38,663 nucleotides of DNA from the NCBI GenBank assembly GCA_013115125.1, contig JABANN010000329.1:1-38663 (forward strand), written 5' to 3'. This document shows, piece by piece, positions 10,561 through 22,088 of the stretch (the stretch's first letter is position 1; each line of letters begins with the position of its first letter). Both the position numbers and the translations under genes were made by a program. The notes below the pieces were generated by a model. That model searched no databases. It had not been told where the DNA came from and saw nothing but the letters and a program-made list of their open reading frames with translations. The DNA is from Perkinsus olseni (taxonomy: Eukaryota; Perkinsozoa; Perkinsida).

Positions 10561-13080
10561 CTACTCTCTGAGCATCAGATAGCCTGCATCTTTGCTCATC
10601 CCCTCCTGGTGTAGGGCCATAAACCTTCCCTTCTCATCTGCCAAGGCGTCCACCTGATGAACGTGAAATCGAAATACTGTAGGGTTGCTGATTCCTAATA
10701 GACTCGCCATGGATCCATTTTGGTGTGACGGGACTACCCAGCCTCGTCCGCTATGAGCCCACGAAGCGTCCTGGTTTGCACTACTAACACTCAATCATGA
10801 AGACATTTCAGAAAGTTGAACGCTCACCGGCCATACCACTCCTTTCCCAACTCACCGGTTTGAAGTTGAACTTCATGGCAGTGGCAGCGTTCCCTCTCAG
10901 ATACCACACCCCGTCCAACTTCTCTATCCACTTGAACACGCCGGCCACCCACTCCTTCTTAATGCCGCCCCCCGAAGTCATTACACCACCCGATGAGGAG
11001 GAGGAGGCCCTGGACCCTTCTGGATACGTTGCTCTCGTCGGCGTGGCTGGCGGGGCGTCTTCGAGCCTCTCAGGGGCAGCAGCAGCAGCAGCCGAGGGCT
11101 TCGGTGTGGGTCGGGGATTGAGGAAGCCCATGATCTCGCTTGGTTTTACGGTATCTGTCGCCGACAGACTGTCGGAGCGAGGTCACGGCAGAAGCTGGAT
11201 AGACAGGTATCTTTCTGCAATGTTCTATACAGACCTTAAGATTCTAACATAGTCTAGCGCGACTACGTACCAGATATTTTAACGATTAATACGAGACTCG
11301 TCAGTGGAGACCTGCATTCATACCACTCCTTCCCCAACTCCTCCTTACTCTGATTATAGCTCGGCAGCACACCATCCGGTTGCCCAGGTCGTATCTTATC
11401 CACCCATTCTGGTTGTCGTCCAGTCCCTTGGTTCCCAACCATCCGGGGGGAGTTGAAATCCTCCCGGTAGGGCCCGCGGTCTCCCACAGTACGCGGCGGC
11501 TGCAGGCTGCGCCCCACTTCTGAATGGCCCTGACCAGCGGCGACCTCCCCTGAGGTACCCTCCACTGTTCCGTTCCTCCGAGGACTGTCATCTCTCCGTC
11601 CCCCGCTATCACTTCCGTCCCTTGAATACCAACTGCCATCCGAGTACGATGACGAAGTAACACTACTGCTGCTCCTGCTTCTCCTTCTATAGCGTCGATA
11701 ACGCGATCTGCCACTACTCAAGTCAGTGTAGTACCCGTCTTCCGAAGTGTCATCAGCCCGGCTGTCGGAGCCATCGCGCATCCTGCCTGACCTCCGTCCC
11801 CTCTCGGAGCTCCTCCTACTCTCCTCTGAATCGAAGCTTCCCCGCCGGCGGCTTCTGTCCGCTCGAGGGCTTCTACGATCGTCCTCAGATCCGCGCCGCG
11901 AGCTCTGGCCACCTTCTCTCACGCCTCCACTTCGCCCGTCATAATCTTCCCTGTGCGTAGTCGAGCATCTTTCGTCATCACTCTGATAAAAAGAGCTACC
12001 TTCACTGCCATCCTCCTCGGCAAAACTTTCCCTTCGCTCCGCCGCCCTTTCTTCCTGACCCCTCCAAGCCCTCCCCGAACTCCCCCCAGGCAAGTCCTCA
12101 AGCTCATCCCCCCTCTCCCAACTTATGCCACCCCGACCTTCAAGATACTCCTCTGCAGCGTCACCAGCCGCCACCGAGGTCCCCCACGGTTGCACCGTCC
12201 ATGGGCCGGAGGAACTCTTCTGCGGCTGCACCGTCCACGACCTGTCCTCTCCTCGCTCCAGACCAGCCGACTCGAACTCAGACACTATCGCCTGCTTATC
12301 ATAAGGAACGTACTCGTACTCAGCCCATGGCGAGATTTCCGGCAGCTGATCGACCTCCGGAGCAGACATCTCCGCCGAAGCGCTCGGCAACGTTTCCTTC
12401 GCTACCGTTTGTGGAGCCTCTACGTCCTTTCTGACACCTCTAGCTATCCCGTTTCTCTCCTTCGCAATCTGCTCATAGTACCCCGAGTACGCATTATAAC
12501 CGCCCCGGTGCCCGCGGCTCGACGGGACCGGTCGCGACTGGGAACTCGGGGGCGCCACTTCCCGGCCGATCGATGGTACAGCGTACTGCACGGGCGGTTT
12601 CCTGGGCAGCTTCCCATAGATCGCCTCCCTGTCTCGATCGTAAGTCCGTCCATACTCGGGCCTCTCGCCGGCAGAATTCTCAGCCCTCGGCGGAGAGAAG
12701 GTCGAGCCACCGAGCGGAAGGCGCGGGGGAGCACTCGCTGGCTTTGGTGGGGGGCTCTCAACCACTTGCTGAGATTTCAAAAACTCCGCCCACTCCGGCA
12801 GATTCCTCTCGACATCGTCTCCGTTGGGATCCAACTCGATGTCCATCTCAATGATCGTCTCTGAGGGCACCTCAGTCGGCCACATCATCTTCAAGCTCGA
12901 CCCTGCCGTCCGGTGCCTCGGTGGCCGGGAAGGCGGCGGGGGTCGTGACGGAGCGCTCTTCTCAGGAGTTGCGGCAGCAGCAGCCCGGAATGGCGTCGAC
13001 AACAACACCGGTCGAGCAACTCGGTCAGACGCCGCCGAAGCCGGGATCGGTTTCCCGCGAGTGCGAGGAGAGGAAGGCAT
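10561..13080 (-). CDS. large Ser/Arg-rich protein
   Basis: Exon 1 (13080-11324) is a very long open frame starting MPSSPRTRGKPIPASAAS. Exons 2 (11168-10856) and 3 (10770-10561) join in phase, for about 759 residues. The N-terminal third is Pro/Ser/Ala-rich. The middle is acidic and Trp-containing (EISPWAEYEYVPYD; paired SWTVQP and PWTVQP). Then follows a long SR/RS-type region with many SRR, RSS and RRYRRRSRSS runs, typical of splicing-related proteins. The C-terminal exons hold an Ala stretch and KKEWVAGVFKW…DGVWYL. No RRM is found inside. The frame is open upstream to 13248, where an ATG abuts the stop of the next gene. I prefer the 13080 ATG, but 13248 is possible. The exon 1 donor has a close alternative and the C-terminus could be spliced on to about 10285. 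Confidence 0.65.
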
Positions 13081-13248
13081 CGTATCTTGAAAGACAACGG
13101 ACCTCACGAAGACACGATCCTCAATTCTCAACAGTGCGTTCTCAGAAGAAAACTCCGAGACCCCAGTATCCGGGGCGAAGTGTGATGCAGTGGAGAGGTG
13201 AAACGTAGCCGAAAAACTTCTCAACCTATTGAGAAGTGTCGCGAGCAT

Positions 13249-13689
13249 TCAATGACGATGGGTGACCTCACCGAACTCTAGACAGCGTTGAGGTTTTGCA
13301 AGATTGCAAGATTCACACTCACTTGTCGCACCCCGATTTGGAGCCAGCTTCCGGGCGACATCAGCCGCATTCACTACCAGGTCGCCATCATCCGAGAAGT
13401 CGTCTCTCTGAAAAAAAGTACTCACCACGGATCCAAGTTATTTTGCATGATCCCATGATCAACCTCAAGATTCCCATCGTCCCCAAAGGACACGAGGTCC
13501 TGCCGACGTTGGGGAGACTATCGGGGTTACCCTCGTGAACAGGAAGACCCGAGAGCATCCCTTTCTACCACGGAAGCGCTACGAATTGGCAAAGAGGACA
13601 CATAAGTATTGGTCCGCTACCTGGCTGAGCTCTCCGCGTTGTTGTTCATTATTCTGCCGCCGCTGCATGAGGGGATCGCGGAGCAACAT
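13249..13689 (-). CDS. small basic/acidic hypothetical protein
   Basis: A chain of very short exons reads MLLRDPLMQRRQNNEQQRGE (13689-13621), RFRGRKGCSR (13578-13549), DLVSFGDDGNLE (13499-13464) and RDDFSDDGDLVVNAADVARK (from 13407), ending …EVTHRH with TGA at 13251-13249. All junctions are in phase. One donor (GTTGAT) is weak, and an 18-nt GTGAGT…TTTCAG sequence also lies there but breaks the frame. About 80-95 residues depending on the last intron. It is an orphan: basic N-terminus, acidic centre. It lies between the TraB gene and the SR-rich gene, and its stop directly precedes an ATG of the latter's open frame. Confidence 0.4.
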
Positions 13690-13933
13690 GCATGAAAAGT
13701 GTCTACAACTGCTGCCGCCAACAACAACGATTACCCTCAGAGGACCCACCCCAGTTGACGTCTGTATCACATGGTAACGGTGGACGAACCCTGCTACAGC
13801 CAGTTCTTTGTAATGCGAAGACAGATATGATTCCTCAGCGACTACCACTACTACTATCACTACTTGTACCACTTCTACTGCATGCCCACCGAGGATTGGA
13901 CAAACGCGGGTGCCAAACCTGCTCAGAAACGTA

Positions 13934-16405
13934 TCAGCCTGACCGAGAGCCACGAACACCATAAGCATCTCCTTCATCGTCTTCATCGTCATCGTCATCG
14001 TCGTCAATCACTTGCCGCTTCCTCCAAACCCCTGTCTCCCTCATAGACAATGGCGGAACAACAGGGTGCGGTCCAGCCCCTTGGAATCTTGCAATCTTGC
14101 TCTGCTCCTCAACGCTCCCCCCAACTTCACCACCACTATCCTCAACCTCTAGGCCCCTCAACTGCTGAACTTTCCACGCTAGCAGTCGAGCTCGCTCCGC
14201 GTCCGCTGGCGTCGGTTCACCGACCGACTCAGGCGACCCGGAGTCCCTCGCCTGCCATACAGCCGGGGCCTTCAATGCCTTCTCCTCCTTGGACTCCTTC
14301 TTAGGGAAAAACTTCAATAACAAATAGGGCGGTATCCAAACCAGCAGCGGCAGCAGGATGTAGTAGGACTGAAAACGAAGTCAGCGGATACCGAGTGACG
14401 AAGGAGCGCGGATCAGCTCGCCCCATCCCAGCGAGGGATTTCCTACATAAACCCAATCGACCCGTGGGGGCTTCCGCAAGTCATACTCATACTGTCGCAT
14501 CTGCCTCTTGAAGCTTGTCCTCATCTGCCTGGCCAGTAGCCCCTTCACTCGCTCCGTATGAGCCTGCGGTAAGGAGATGACGTCCAGAGGGAAGACCAGG
14601 GAGCCCAATGGAGACACGCCACGGCAATGCAACATTTAGAGTACCACACCAGCAGCAACTTATATGGCGATCCCAACGTCCAACGGTTGGACCCTCAGAG
14701 TCTGCTGCCTCCGAGTTCCACCATACCACTACTATTCCTTTCACCAGTCTTAGGAAGGGGGAGACGGAACCCTCTACGGCGAAGGCGCCACGATGCGGCA
14801 GGTAGCGCAGCCCTGCCCACCTCGCCGCAGACGAGTCCAATCCGCAAAGTATCGCTGAGGGGAGGGTCGGGGAGCCGCTGCAAGTCCGCCAAAAGATCCG
14901 CGATCCCGCACGGACCGCCCACATCACAATCCAATGCTTCTCGACGACCACTGCTCTCATTTTCCTCTTTTTCCATCAGAATTTTCCGCCGAGCTTCCGC
15001 CTCTTCCCGCAACCTCTTCGCTTGCGCCAAAGGGTCCATTTGGCCAGGAAACAGCGGTACATGCGGCCCCTCCGGCTCTGGCGGCAGCTCCTCGATTCTT
15101 CCACCGCTATCAAGCTTGTCTTTCCCTCGCAGGACCTCGACGTCCTCACCAGCAGCATTACGACTGGACAGCCATCGAGACCTTATTGAATCCAAGTGGG
15201 CACGTTGCGCGAAAATGCGCTCTCGTTCGGTGTAACTGAACGCGGCAACATACCAACTCCATCCAGGAACAGCGACTCCATCCTACAAGCCAATGAATTC
15301 GAGAGCTTGCGACCGCGAAAAGCGGAGGCTCAGCCAAGAGCTGCGCTACAGGCTGTTGATTTCAACATCCACTTCAACGACATTCTCCTCACGAACCCTC
15401 ACGGAACTTCGATGCTCATCTCCCAGCAGCTCCGCAAAAATATAGGAAAGTTCAACGCCCATGCCCTCCCTGAGCATTACAGAGTGTGCCACGCCGATGG
15501 GCACTTCTTCTCCATCTGCGCCGGATTACGCTTGCCCGAGAATCCCCCAACTTGAATGAGCTGCCATGGGAACACCAGATGCCGCCACTGCATCCTCCGC
15601 TCCGTCGCTGTACGCAGCCGATCGATCGGGACCAGTCGGACACCTGCCGAAAGCGAATGACTGCATGGCTCAGGAAGGCTCACTGCGATGCAAGATCGGC
15701 ACAGCTGACTAACTCACTCGGCAAGGCTTCCCGCAACTGGAAGCCGATAGCCTCGAGACGGTCGCTAGAGTCTAGAAAGGAGTGGTCGCTTTCAACGCTC
15801 GATTTCCACTCCTCGAAATCTGAGAGAGGAAAGTGATTGAGGTTATCTCGACTTGGGGGACGTGAGGGCCGTGTTCGCTCGCATGATTCGACTGGATTGA
15901 GCAGTCCACCAGGCGAGGCCATTTGAGATGTTTCAAAATCCATTCGATCGGTCGGACCTCTCGCGGGGTTTGATCACCCTCGCAGACCAGCGCCATCTCT
16001 CCACTACCTTCGGCCGTGAGCCTGAATGACTTAGCGTCGGCTTCCAAGTAGACAACCTGTGGTCGGAAGACCTTCAACACCTCCAATGCAGCTTCTGATG
16101 TTTTCCGATTCCCATGAACAACTCCGACCACGCGCCCGAGCGCCCTGCGGACATTCGGTGGCATTCCTAGCAAAGCCTTTGGGAAAAACAATCCTGTCCA
16201 AGTCAACTCTCATACCCCAGTCACGACTGAAATTCCATGACATTCCCAACTAGTCGACCCTCTTGAGGAGGGCCTCTTCCGATCTCGCTCCTCACATCAC
16301 CACAGCAAGCTCGCACCACGATGGTCTAGCCAAGGCCAGCCATATCGACCCACCAGCGCTCCCCAAAATTGACTTCACTGTAGAGCGCAGAGCACCGAGC
16401 ATCAT
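13934..16405 (-). CDS. TraB-domain protein with C-terminal membrane segment
   Basis: The 5' exon (from 16405) encodes a basic, hydrophobic N-terminus, MMLGALRSTVKSILGSAG. It splices to LFFPKALLGMPPNVRRALGR then VVGVVHGNRKTSEAALEVLK and FRPQVVYLEAD. This is the TraB/pheromone-shutdown signature: a VGVxHG strand, then a helix, then VVYLE. Further short exons add FEEWKSSVESDHSFLDSSD, EEVPIGVAHSVMLREGMGVE and LSYIFAELLGDEHRSS. The SYTERERIFAQRAHL exon fits the family's late ER(D) motif. Near the end is a membrane helix, SYYILLPLLVWIPPYLLLKF, then a charged tail with an Asp-rich run. The C-terminal membrane anchor suits eukaryotic TraB proteins of mitochondrial or other organelle membranes. Exons between about 15.2 and 14.6 kb are only partly resolved; the gene could instead stop at 15346, with the rest a separate gene. 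Confidence 0.6.
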
Positions 16406-16586
16406 TACACCCCTTGGTGGTACGTACGTTATCTTGGTCGATGAATAGCGTTGATGTAATAGTCACACAGTAGAAGAAGCATCATCATATAAGAGAGGGA
16501 AAATAGAGTAGCGGTGAACTCTCGACAGGACGACCAGTACTCCGGCCGTCGAGGAGTAAGTAATTGTCATGCTTCTGCTGAAACTC

Positions 16587-18644
16587 CTACCAGCCCATCA
16601 GATTGCGAACCATGTCACGCTCAGCCTTCAGTTCTTGCACGTTGCGCTGCAGCATCGAATATCCGAATCTAAAAGGGAAAACCTCTTCCGAGGCAAGCGG
16701 GATTTTTCCGGTGTAGTACTCAGTCATTTCCAGGCCTCCAACCTTGGTCCAGCTCTCACCATCAGTGATGACGGGGAAGGAGAAACAGAGGTCAGTATCG
16801 ACACCGTATCTGAGAGACGGGCCTTCAGTAAGACTGGCAATCGTAGGTAGGCAGCGATCGAGGTGGATAACAACCAGTAGTGAGCTAATAATGAGGTGTC
16901 AGAAGAGCATGTAGTGAGAGGGCCCATCGCGCCGTGTTGAAGGACGGGTAGTCAGAAACTCTGTGTGACACCGTGTAGCGAAGCTGTCTAATTCGCCAGC
17001 TAAGCCTTACGAATCAATGCCGTAGCTCTCCTTGTTCTTTCCAATAACGGCCATGGACACCCACTTGTTATCCGAGCCCAGTGCCCAGTCGCGCATCTGG
17101 TCAACGCACGACATAGCCGCCGACGGGGCAGACGACTTGCCTAAGGCGTGACGACAAATGAAAATATGGTAGCGTGTTGAACAGACCGCTTACCGGCAGC
17201 CTCAATAATCTCCTTCCCTCTCTGCTGCACACGAGTCATGAACTCGTTGGTGATCCAATCAGGGTGGGGGAGCAAATCCTTGATCTAAGAACGAGTCGTG
17301 TACACAGCGAGAGCACACTGCAGTGGAAACAAGCATCAGTCAACGCGCACCACGCGTTCCGGCATAGAAGTTGAAATCCTTAGCTTCACTGTTGACGATA
17401 ATTAACGATCTACCATCACCCACCCTAACTGTGTCGCGTCGACAGTGTTGACTGTTATAACCGCACCACTGTGGAACCCAGTGTAAACGAAAGTGAGTGA
17501 AAAGAAGCAATCGCCGAAGAAAGCGGGGATACGATTTCACCTTCCGTCCGCGAACGGTAGCATGGTTGACATCAGGATACATATTAGGAGAATGATTTCC
17601 CCAAATGACGAAGTTGTCGATGTGCGTGGGGTGGATATCCAGACCCTCATGATGGCCATTGATGCAATGGGCGAGCTGCAGGAGGCCTCTGTTATGGTCG
17701 AGCCGAGTCATGGCCGTGAAGTTCTCAGCAGGGACGTGTCTGAGGCGGGGAAATGGCACAGTTCGGGAGGGCTGAAGACAGTGTAATAATCGGCGATGCG
17801 ATCGATGGCGGCTTCTTCAGAAAGAGTGGGTCGATCTGCCGCTATCATCAGTAACAATCCCCACTTTGGTCGCAATTCTGTCGAGGAGGCAGCCGCAAGA
17901 GCGATGAGGCGACTACTCCATTGCGAAACTAATGTGCTGCTCTTCCCGTTTGAGTGTCTTACTTAGAGTTGGAAGCCGCGATGAGAGCGTTGGTGTTGGC
18001 GGGATTGCCGACAACAACCACCTTGCAGTCCTTGTTGGCCACCTCCCCGAGGACCGTTCCCTCCTGCTTGAAGAGGGCTCCCGAGATTTGCAGCAAATCC
18101 GAACGCTCCATACCTGCCATAGACCGCCACTACGCTTCCCATTGGCAGAGGCGAGTGATCAGAATTCTCTCGAGGTGATGGCTGAAATCCAAGTCATAGT
18201 AGCCCTTCCCTCTCACCAGCCTGACGAGGGGGTGAGCCGACCAAACAGGCATAATCAGCGTCGCCGAATGCCTCCTCGTAATTGTCGGTGGCAACGACCT
18301 TGGCGAGGAGAGGGGCACAGGTATCTTCCAATTCGAGAACCAAACCGCGGAGGGCTTCACGATCTCTAGAATACAGGTGGAGTATCACTGGTTGATTCAC
18401 ACCTGAAGTGAATTATAAGATACCTACTCGCGCACAGCGAAGATTTTGTTGGCTCTCCGTTCAGAAAAAGATACCCCCTACTACCGAGCATATCTCCCAT
18501 AGCAACCCTGAATGCCAAATTGGTGCCAACGGATCCTCGGGCTCCGGTGATGGCAACCCTGGCTGGCGGGAAGGTCCTGAACTTCATTTTATGGAAGCCA
18601 GCGGCGGCGACGGTTTGGAGTCTGGGCATGCAACGTGTAAGCAT
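16587..18644 (-). CDS. MDH: malate dehydrogenase (NAD type, MDH1-like)
   Basis: It interconverts malate and oxaloacetate. Exons: 18644-18485, 18402-18217, 18113-17963, 17739-17541, 17284-17194, 17140-17011 and 16809-16587, with a probable further 36-nt intron in the last exon. Key parts in order: nucleotide loop [15 protein letters not shown]; mobile-loop arginines in [41 protein letters not shown]; catalytic His in WGNHS and VNHATV; and the C-terminal [15 protein letters not shown]. This places it in the cytosolic/chloroplast MDH1 group rather than the mitochondrial-bacterial MDH2 group. The N-terminus adds about 18 basic residues, [20 protein letters not shown], which may be a targeting extension; a downstream Met could also be used. 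Two introns exceed 200 nt, unlike the ~50-nt norm. Confidence 0.92.
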
Positions 18645-19098
18645 TGTTGTTAGAGTGGCAGGAGGAGGAAGATGATGATGAACTACGACAAAACTCGTCC
18701 CACCTCCAGCAGTGTTGGACGCCGAAGAGACGATTCTCAGCCCCGCGCAGCAACTGACACGCGAAGGCACTACTAAGTTACTGGTACTAACTTTACGCTC
18801 AGTCCACAGGGCGCTCGATGCAGATACAGGAAGACTGAATCGAGGGTACCCAAGCCTCATTCCGGTAGGGGGGAACGAATAACTTGGGCGATTAAGGTTG
18901 CCGGAGAGCCTGGAGCTCCAGCAGAGACAGTCTCAAGATGAGGATTCGGGAACACTCATCTTGCTCCGGTCAAGCACGCCGTTAAGAAATCGCCAAGACA
19001 ACGCAAGAGAGCAAGATTTCCAATTTCTCGTCTTCCACAACACGACACATCACCGCCTTCAAGAAACTTGACTGAACAGAGAATAAATACAAATGGCT
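18645..19098. other. spacer, 5' flank of MDH
   Basis: This separates the alpha/beta hydrolase stop from the MDH start on the - strand. I see no exon chain, and it presumably holds MDH leader sequence and the hydrolase 3' end. Confidence 0.4.
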
Positions 19099-20455
19099 TC
19101 AGTCGCTACTGGTGGAAGTACCCTTTACCAATTGGAGCATCTCATCAGTGACCTCATTAGGAGCAGTGAGGACCAAGTCGTGGGGTTGTTTGGGAATGAT
19201 TCTATAAGACAACTTCATGGACCCCTCAAGAGTGTCCAAGAAGTGCGCAACCTTCGGGGTGTCAACCGTTCCATCATCACCCGCCAGAAGGACACGTACG
19301 GGACACTTCACCTGAAAGGGGCATACACGATAGCCTTCATAATCACCACCTGCTAGACTTCAGAAGCTCCTCAACTACCCCTCGTCCGAGGCTCGGCAGG
19401 AAGCAGAGGAGCCAGTGGCTCGCCGAGTTGAGCATTCGACTACTGAACCGACCGGCTCGCCTACCTCTGGAAGATATCGTATTAGTCCATCCTCCAGTGG
19501 GAAGTCCTTGAGAGTGTTGGTGTAGGCTCGGAAGAAGGCTGGATTGTACATCCAATCGATCATAGTATTCTCGTGAATCTTGGGGAACTTCTCGGGGTCA
19601 AAGAAAAGCTCATAGCTGATAACCTCGGCCAGGACGCCCAGGATGTCGGAGAACGGCGACCTCGCCTTCTTAATTATAGGGAGGAACCACTCTTCCAATT
19701 TACCCAGGCCACATCCCGCAGGACAAATCGCGAGAACGCCTGAGCAACAAAGTTGAAGGGAGCCGAGACTGACCATCATCAGCATTATCACCATTGATTC
19801 TGCCAGGGTTGGCAGCAGCGCAGTGGACCACCACGCATCCCCCGAGGGACATGCCCAACAAATAAACAGGGCGATCGGACGGCACCAACTTGTCGACTAC
19901 CGTCATAATTTGCTTAGAGTAACGGGAGGCGTCATAGCGACCTGGAAGCAGAGCAACTGCGAATGCTACAGAAAAGGCCAACCACTCGCGGCTGAGCTCA
20001 GCCGGGTTCCCGAATCCGAAAGGCACAATTTCCCCAATCTTACCGCTTTGAGGACAATCAGAGAAACCTCTGCCCCACAAGTCAATCAAAAGTAGCTGGT
20101 AGCCTTCATTTTGGAGCCGATTGAGTATCTCGTCTCGAGGGAAGAAGGTGCCGTCACTTCCAACACCGGCGATCAAAACAATAGCCCCCTTGCACTCCAC
20201 TAGGTCCGGCACTATCTCATACACCTGCGAGGGAATGAAGCTTCCATACAGGCCCGAAGGAAGCAGCATCCTAGCGTTAAATCAATGAGATCGAGCTGGT
20301 TAATCACGAGTGGCAAAGATACCAACCTTTCGTTGAACAAAGAGACGACCGAAGACTCCTCCTACATGAGTCTTATAGCCATCAACGTCAACATACTTGC
20401 CCTCCCTCTTGGTCGATGGACGCCAGTCGCCTCCACGCTCAAGATTCTTCTCCAT
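19099..20455 (-). CDS. alpha/beta hydrolase (serine lipase/esterase type)
   Basis: Four exons, 20455-20327, 20224-19792, 19739-19465 and 19311-19099, give exactly 349 codons plus stop. The fold's order is complete: VLIAGVGSDGTFF (oxyanion loop region), LLLIDLWGRGFSD (typical D-x-x-G-x-G-x-S strand end), the nucleophile elbow GMSLGG with Ser near residue 169, a lid or cap region, the catalytic Asp in VLLAGDDGTVD, and the catalytic His in QPHDLVL. No signal peptide or membrane segment is evident, so it is probably cytosolic. It resembles the monoacylglycerol-lipase/epoxide-hydrolase-like superfamily; the substrate cannot be inferred. It sits in the - strand run 644 nt upstream, in transcription order, of MDH's stop-to-start span. 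Confidence 0.88.
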
Positions 20456-20630
20456 CTTGTACCTGCCACAATGACCTAACTCTCCCTTTCTTTTCCCGGG
20501 CCCAACAGATGAGGATCCATCACAACAACCACCAGCCTGAGTAGCGACTCATGAGCTGAGGTGCCCCGAAGTCACCATGACACCATTCGAGTACATCTCC
20601 GCCGCCACCGGCGACAAGCGATGTGTATCA

Positions 20631-20762
20631 TTACTTGGGGATGAACCACAGCCAGAGGAATCCAATGAACCCAACGAGCATGGCGAAGGCCACTCGTGGT
20701 AGTAGGCCAGCAAAATATAGAAGTATCGGCGCTGTTATCCAACCGTAGATGACACTGTTCAT
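20631..20762 (-). CDS. small membrane protein (last exon or whole gene)
   Basis: An open frame just after a TTTTAG acceptor reads MNSVIYGWITAPILLYFAGL and ends VGFIGFLWLWFIPK-stop, 43 residues. It holds two hydrophobic stretches separated by LPRVAF, so two membrane helices are likely. It could be a complete tiny membrane subunit or the last exon of a longer gene; a candidate upstream exon (MRVAYGLQRVS at about 20.9 kb) cannot be joined with confidence. I do not recognise it. Confidence 0.4.
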   Translation of the reverse strand: MNSVIYGWITAPILLYFAGLLPRVAFAMLVGFIGFLWLWFIPK

Positions 20763-21223
20763 TAGCTAAAATACAGTACTGAACGATAACACCGATAGCA
20801 TCACTGCAGTAAGCTCTCTAGGATACGAACGCAGGGAAGGTTGCACGATAATCGAGAAGCTAGTAGCACGTGGATTGCGTGGGCGAAACTCTTTGAAGCC
20901 CGTAGGCCACCCTCATTGAGGTCAGATTTGCCCAGCTGCCACTCAAAAAAGCAGGCAGCGATGCATGCCGGAAACGCGGGAGAGGCGAACCTACAGCATC
21001 TTACTGGGGGTGTCTAATGCGCTCTAGGCACAACTGTTGGTCAGGGCTCGTCAGGTCGGTCTGTCAAGCCTACTATGAATAAACATTCAATCCCCCGTCC
21101 AGCCCACCCAAACCAAAAACACACGGGGCCACGGAAAAACGTTACTAACAAAATTGCAATTCCGCTGCCCGAAAGACAGCATGGCAACTTCCTACAAGGC
21201 AGGGCCATGGAATTATTGCTACC

Positions 21224-21964
21224 ATGACCACTAATACGATCGCCCAGCATCGCTGGTTGGGCACCGCGAAGATTCTAGTAAATGAATTGCCACACAGATT
21301 AATCAGCATCATACCACGTCACGCCTCAACATCACTACGCAGCACTCAATAACCTCGTCAAAGGGCAGGAAGTCGAACAAGCCCAAGTCCAGAACTCTGT
21401 GGGATATGCTCAACAACCTGCGATGCAAAAGTAAACTACTCCACCCAACGAACGGAACAACTCGTGTCCAACAGGGTTTCATAGTATTCTTCCGATACTA
21501 CCTTATATCACGCCTCACTGCTGCGGTGTATTCACTAATGTACATTATGCAGGGTACTGTACTCAGGTAGCTACGAACTTCATCTCCAATGCCGCTGGTT
21601 TCAACCGTCACAACCGCCTGAAGCACACCCGCCTACCAGCCGATCACCTAGAGAAGGTGCAAGTACCAGCAGGAGAGATCAGAATAGCAACAGCGCTTCT
21701 AAAGTCCATAGCCGTTGCTTACCATGTCGAATTCATGCCCCCTGAGCACTTCTATTTTACTCGAAGGACATCCCCTTACGATCTTCACCTTCCCCACCAG
21801 CGAATTCAATCTTAATTTACCCCATGCAGCTGCAACCTTACCCTTGTGCCCTTCGACTACGCACACGGAATCTGAACGCAAGCCATCACGACAGGCCGCC
21901 AGATTTTGAACCGACGCTCAACGCTCCAGAACCGGACGGGTCAACGGCTATGGCCACTCACTAA
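21224..21964 (+). CDS. unrecognised + strand gene inside the - strand cluster
   Basis: Four + strand exons are in phase: 21224-21277 (MTTNTIAQHRWLGTAKIL), 21343-21430 (…KSRTLWDMLNNLRCK), 21553-21725 (NFISNAAGFNRHNRLKHTRL … ALLKSIAVAYH) and 21830-21964 (…EPDGSTAMATH, stop TAA). About 149 residues, basic in the middle. The third donor (GTCGAA) is weak. The opposite strand has a shorter open stretch at 21881-21699 that is less coherent. No domain recognised. Its end lies 124 nt from the convergent - strand gene's stop. Confidence 0.4.
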
Positions 21965-22088
21965 CAGAAAAAACTCTCGCACTTCCCGCACGCGACACCA
22001 AACCGCTTACAATGAATCGAGGATGGGATATAACAACAGAGGCATGAAGAGGCGGTCGACTCGAGACAACCTCTTGAGTGAATGATAC

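Noticed and set aside
11953-12864. 303-residue + strand frame opposite the SR-rich gene
   Set aside because: It is the antisense shadow of a strongly biased Ser/Arg coding region; its Arg/Leu/Pro-rich sequence has no domain.
13405-13430. 18-nt ultrashort intron (GTGAGTAC…TTTCAG)
   Set aside because: Its removal breaks the reading frame; a 56-nt intron ending at the same acceptor keeps it. A similar 18-nt GTATGT…TTCAG at about 15.24 kb simply reads through in frame.
15196-15555. 119-residue + strand frame
   Set aside because: The - strand gives a chain of in-phase exons continuing a TraB domain across the same bases, with consistent splice sites; the + frame has no family support.
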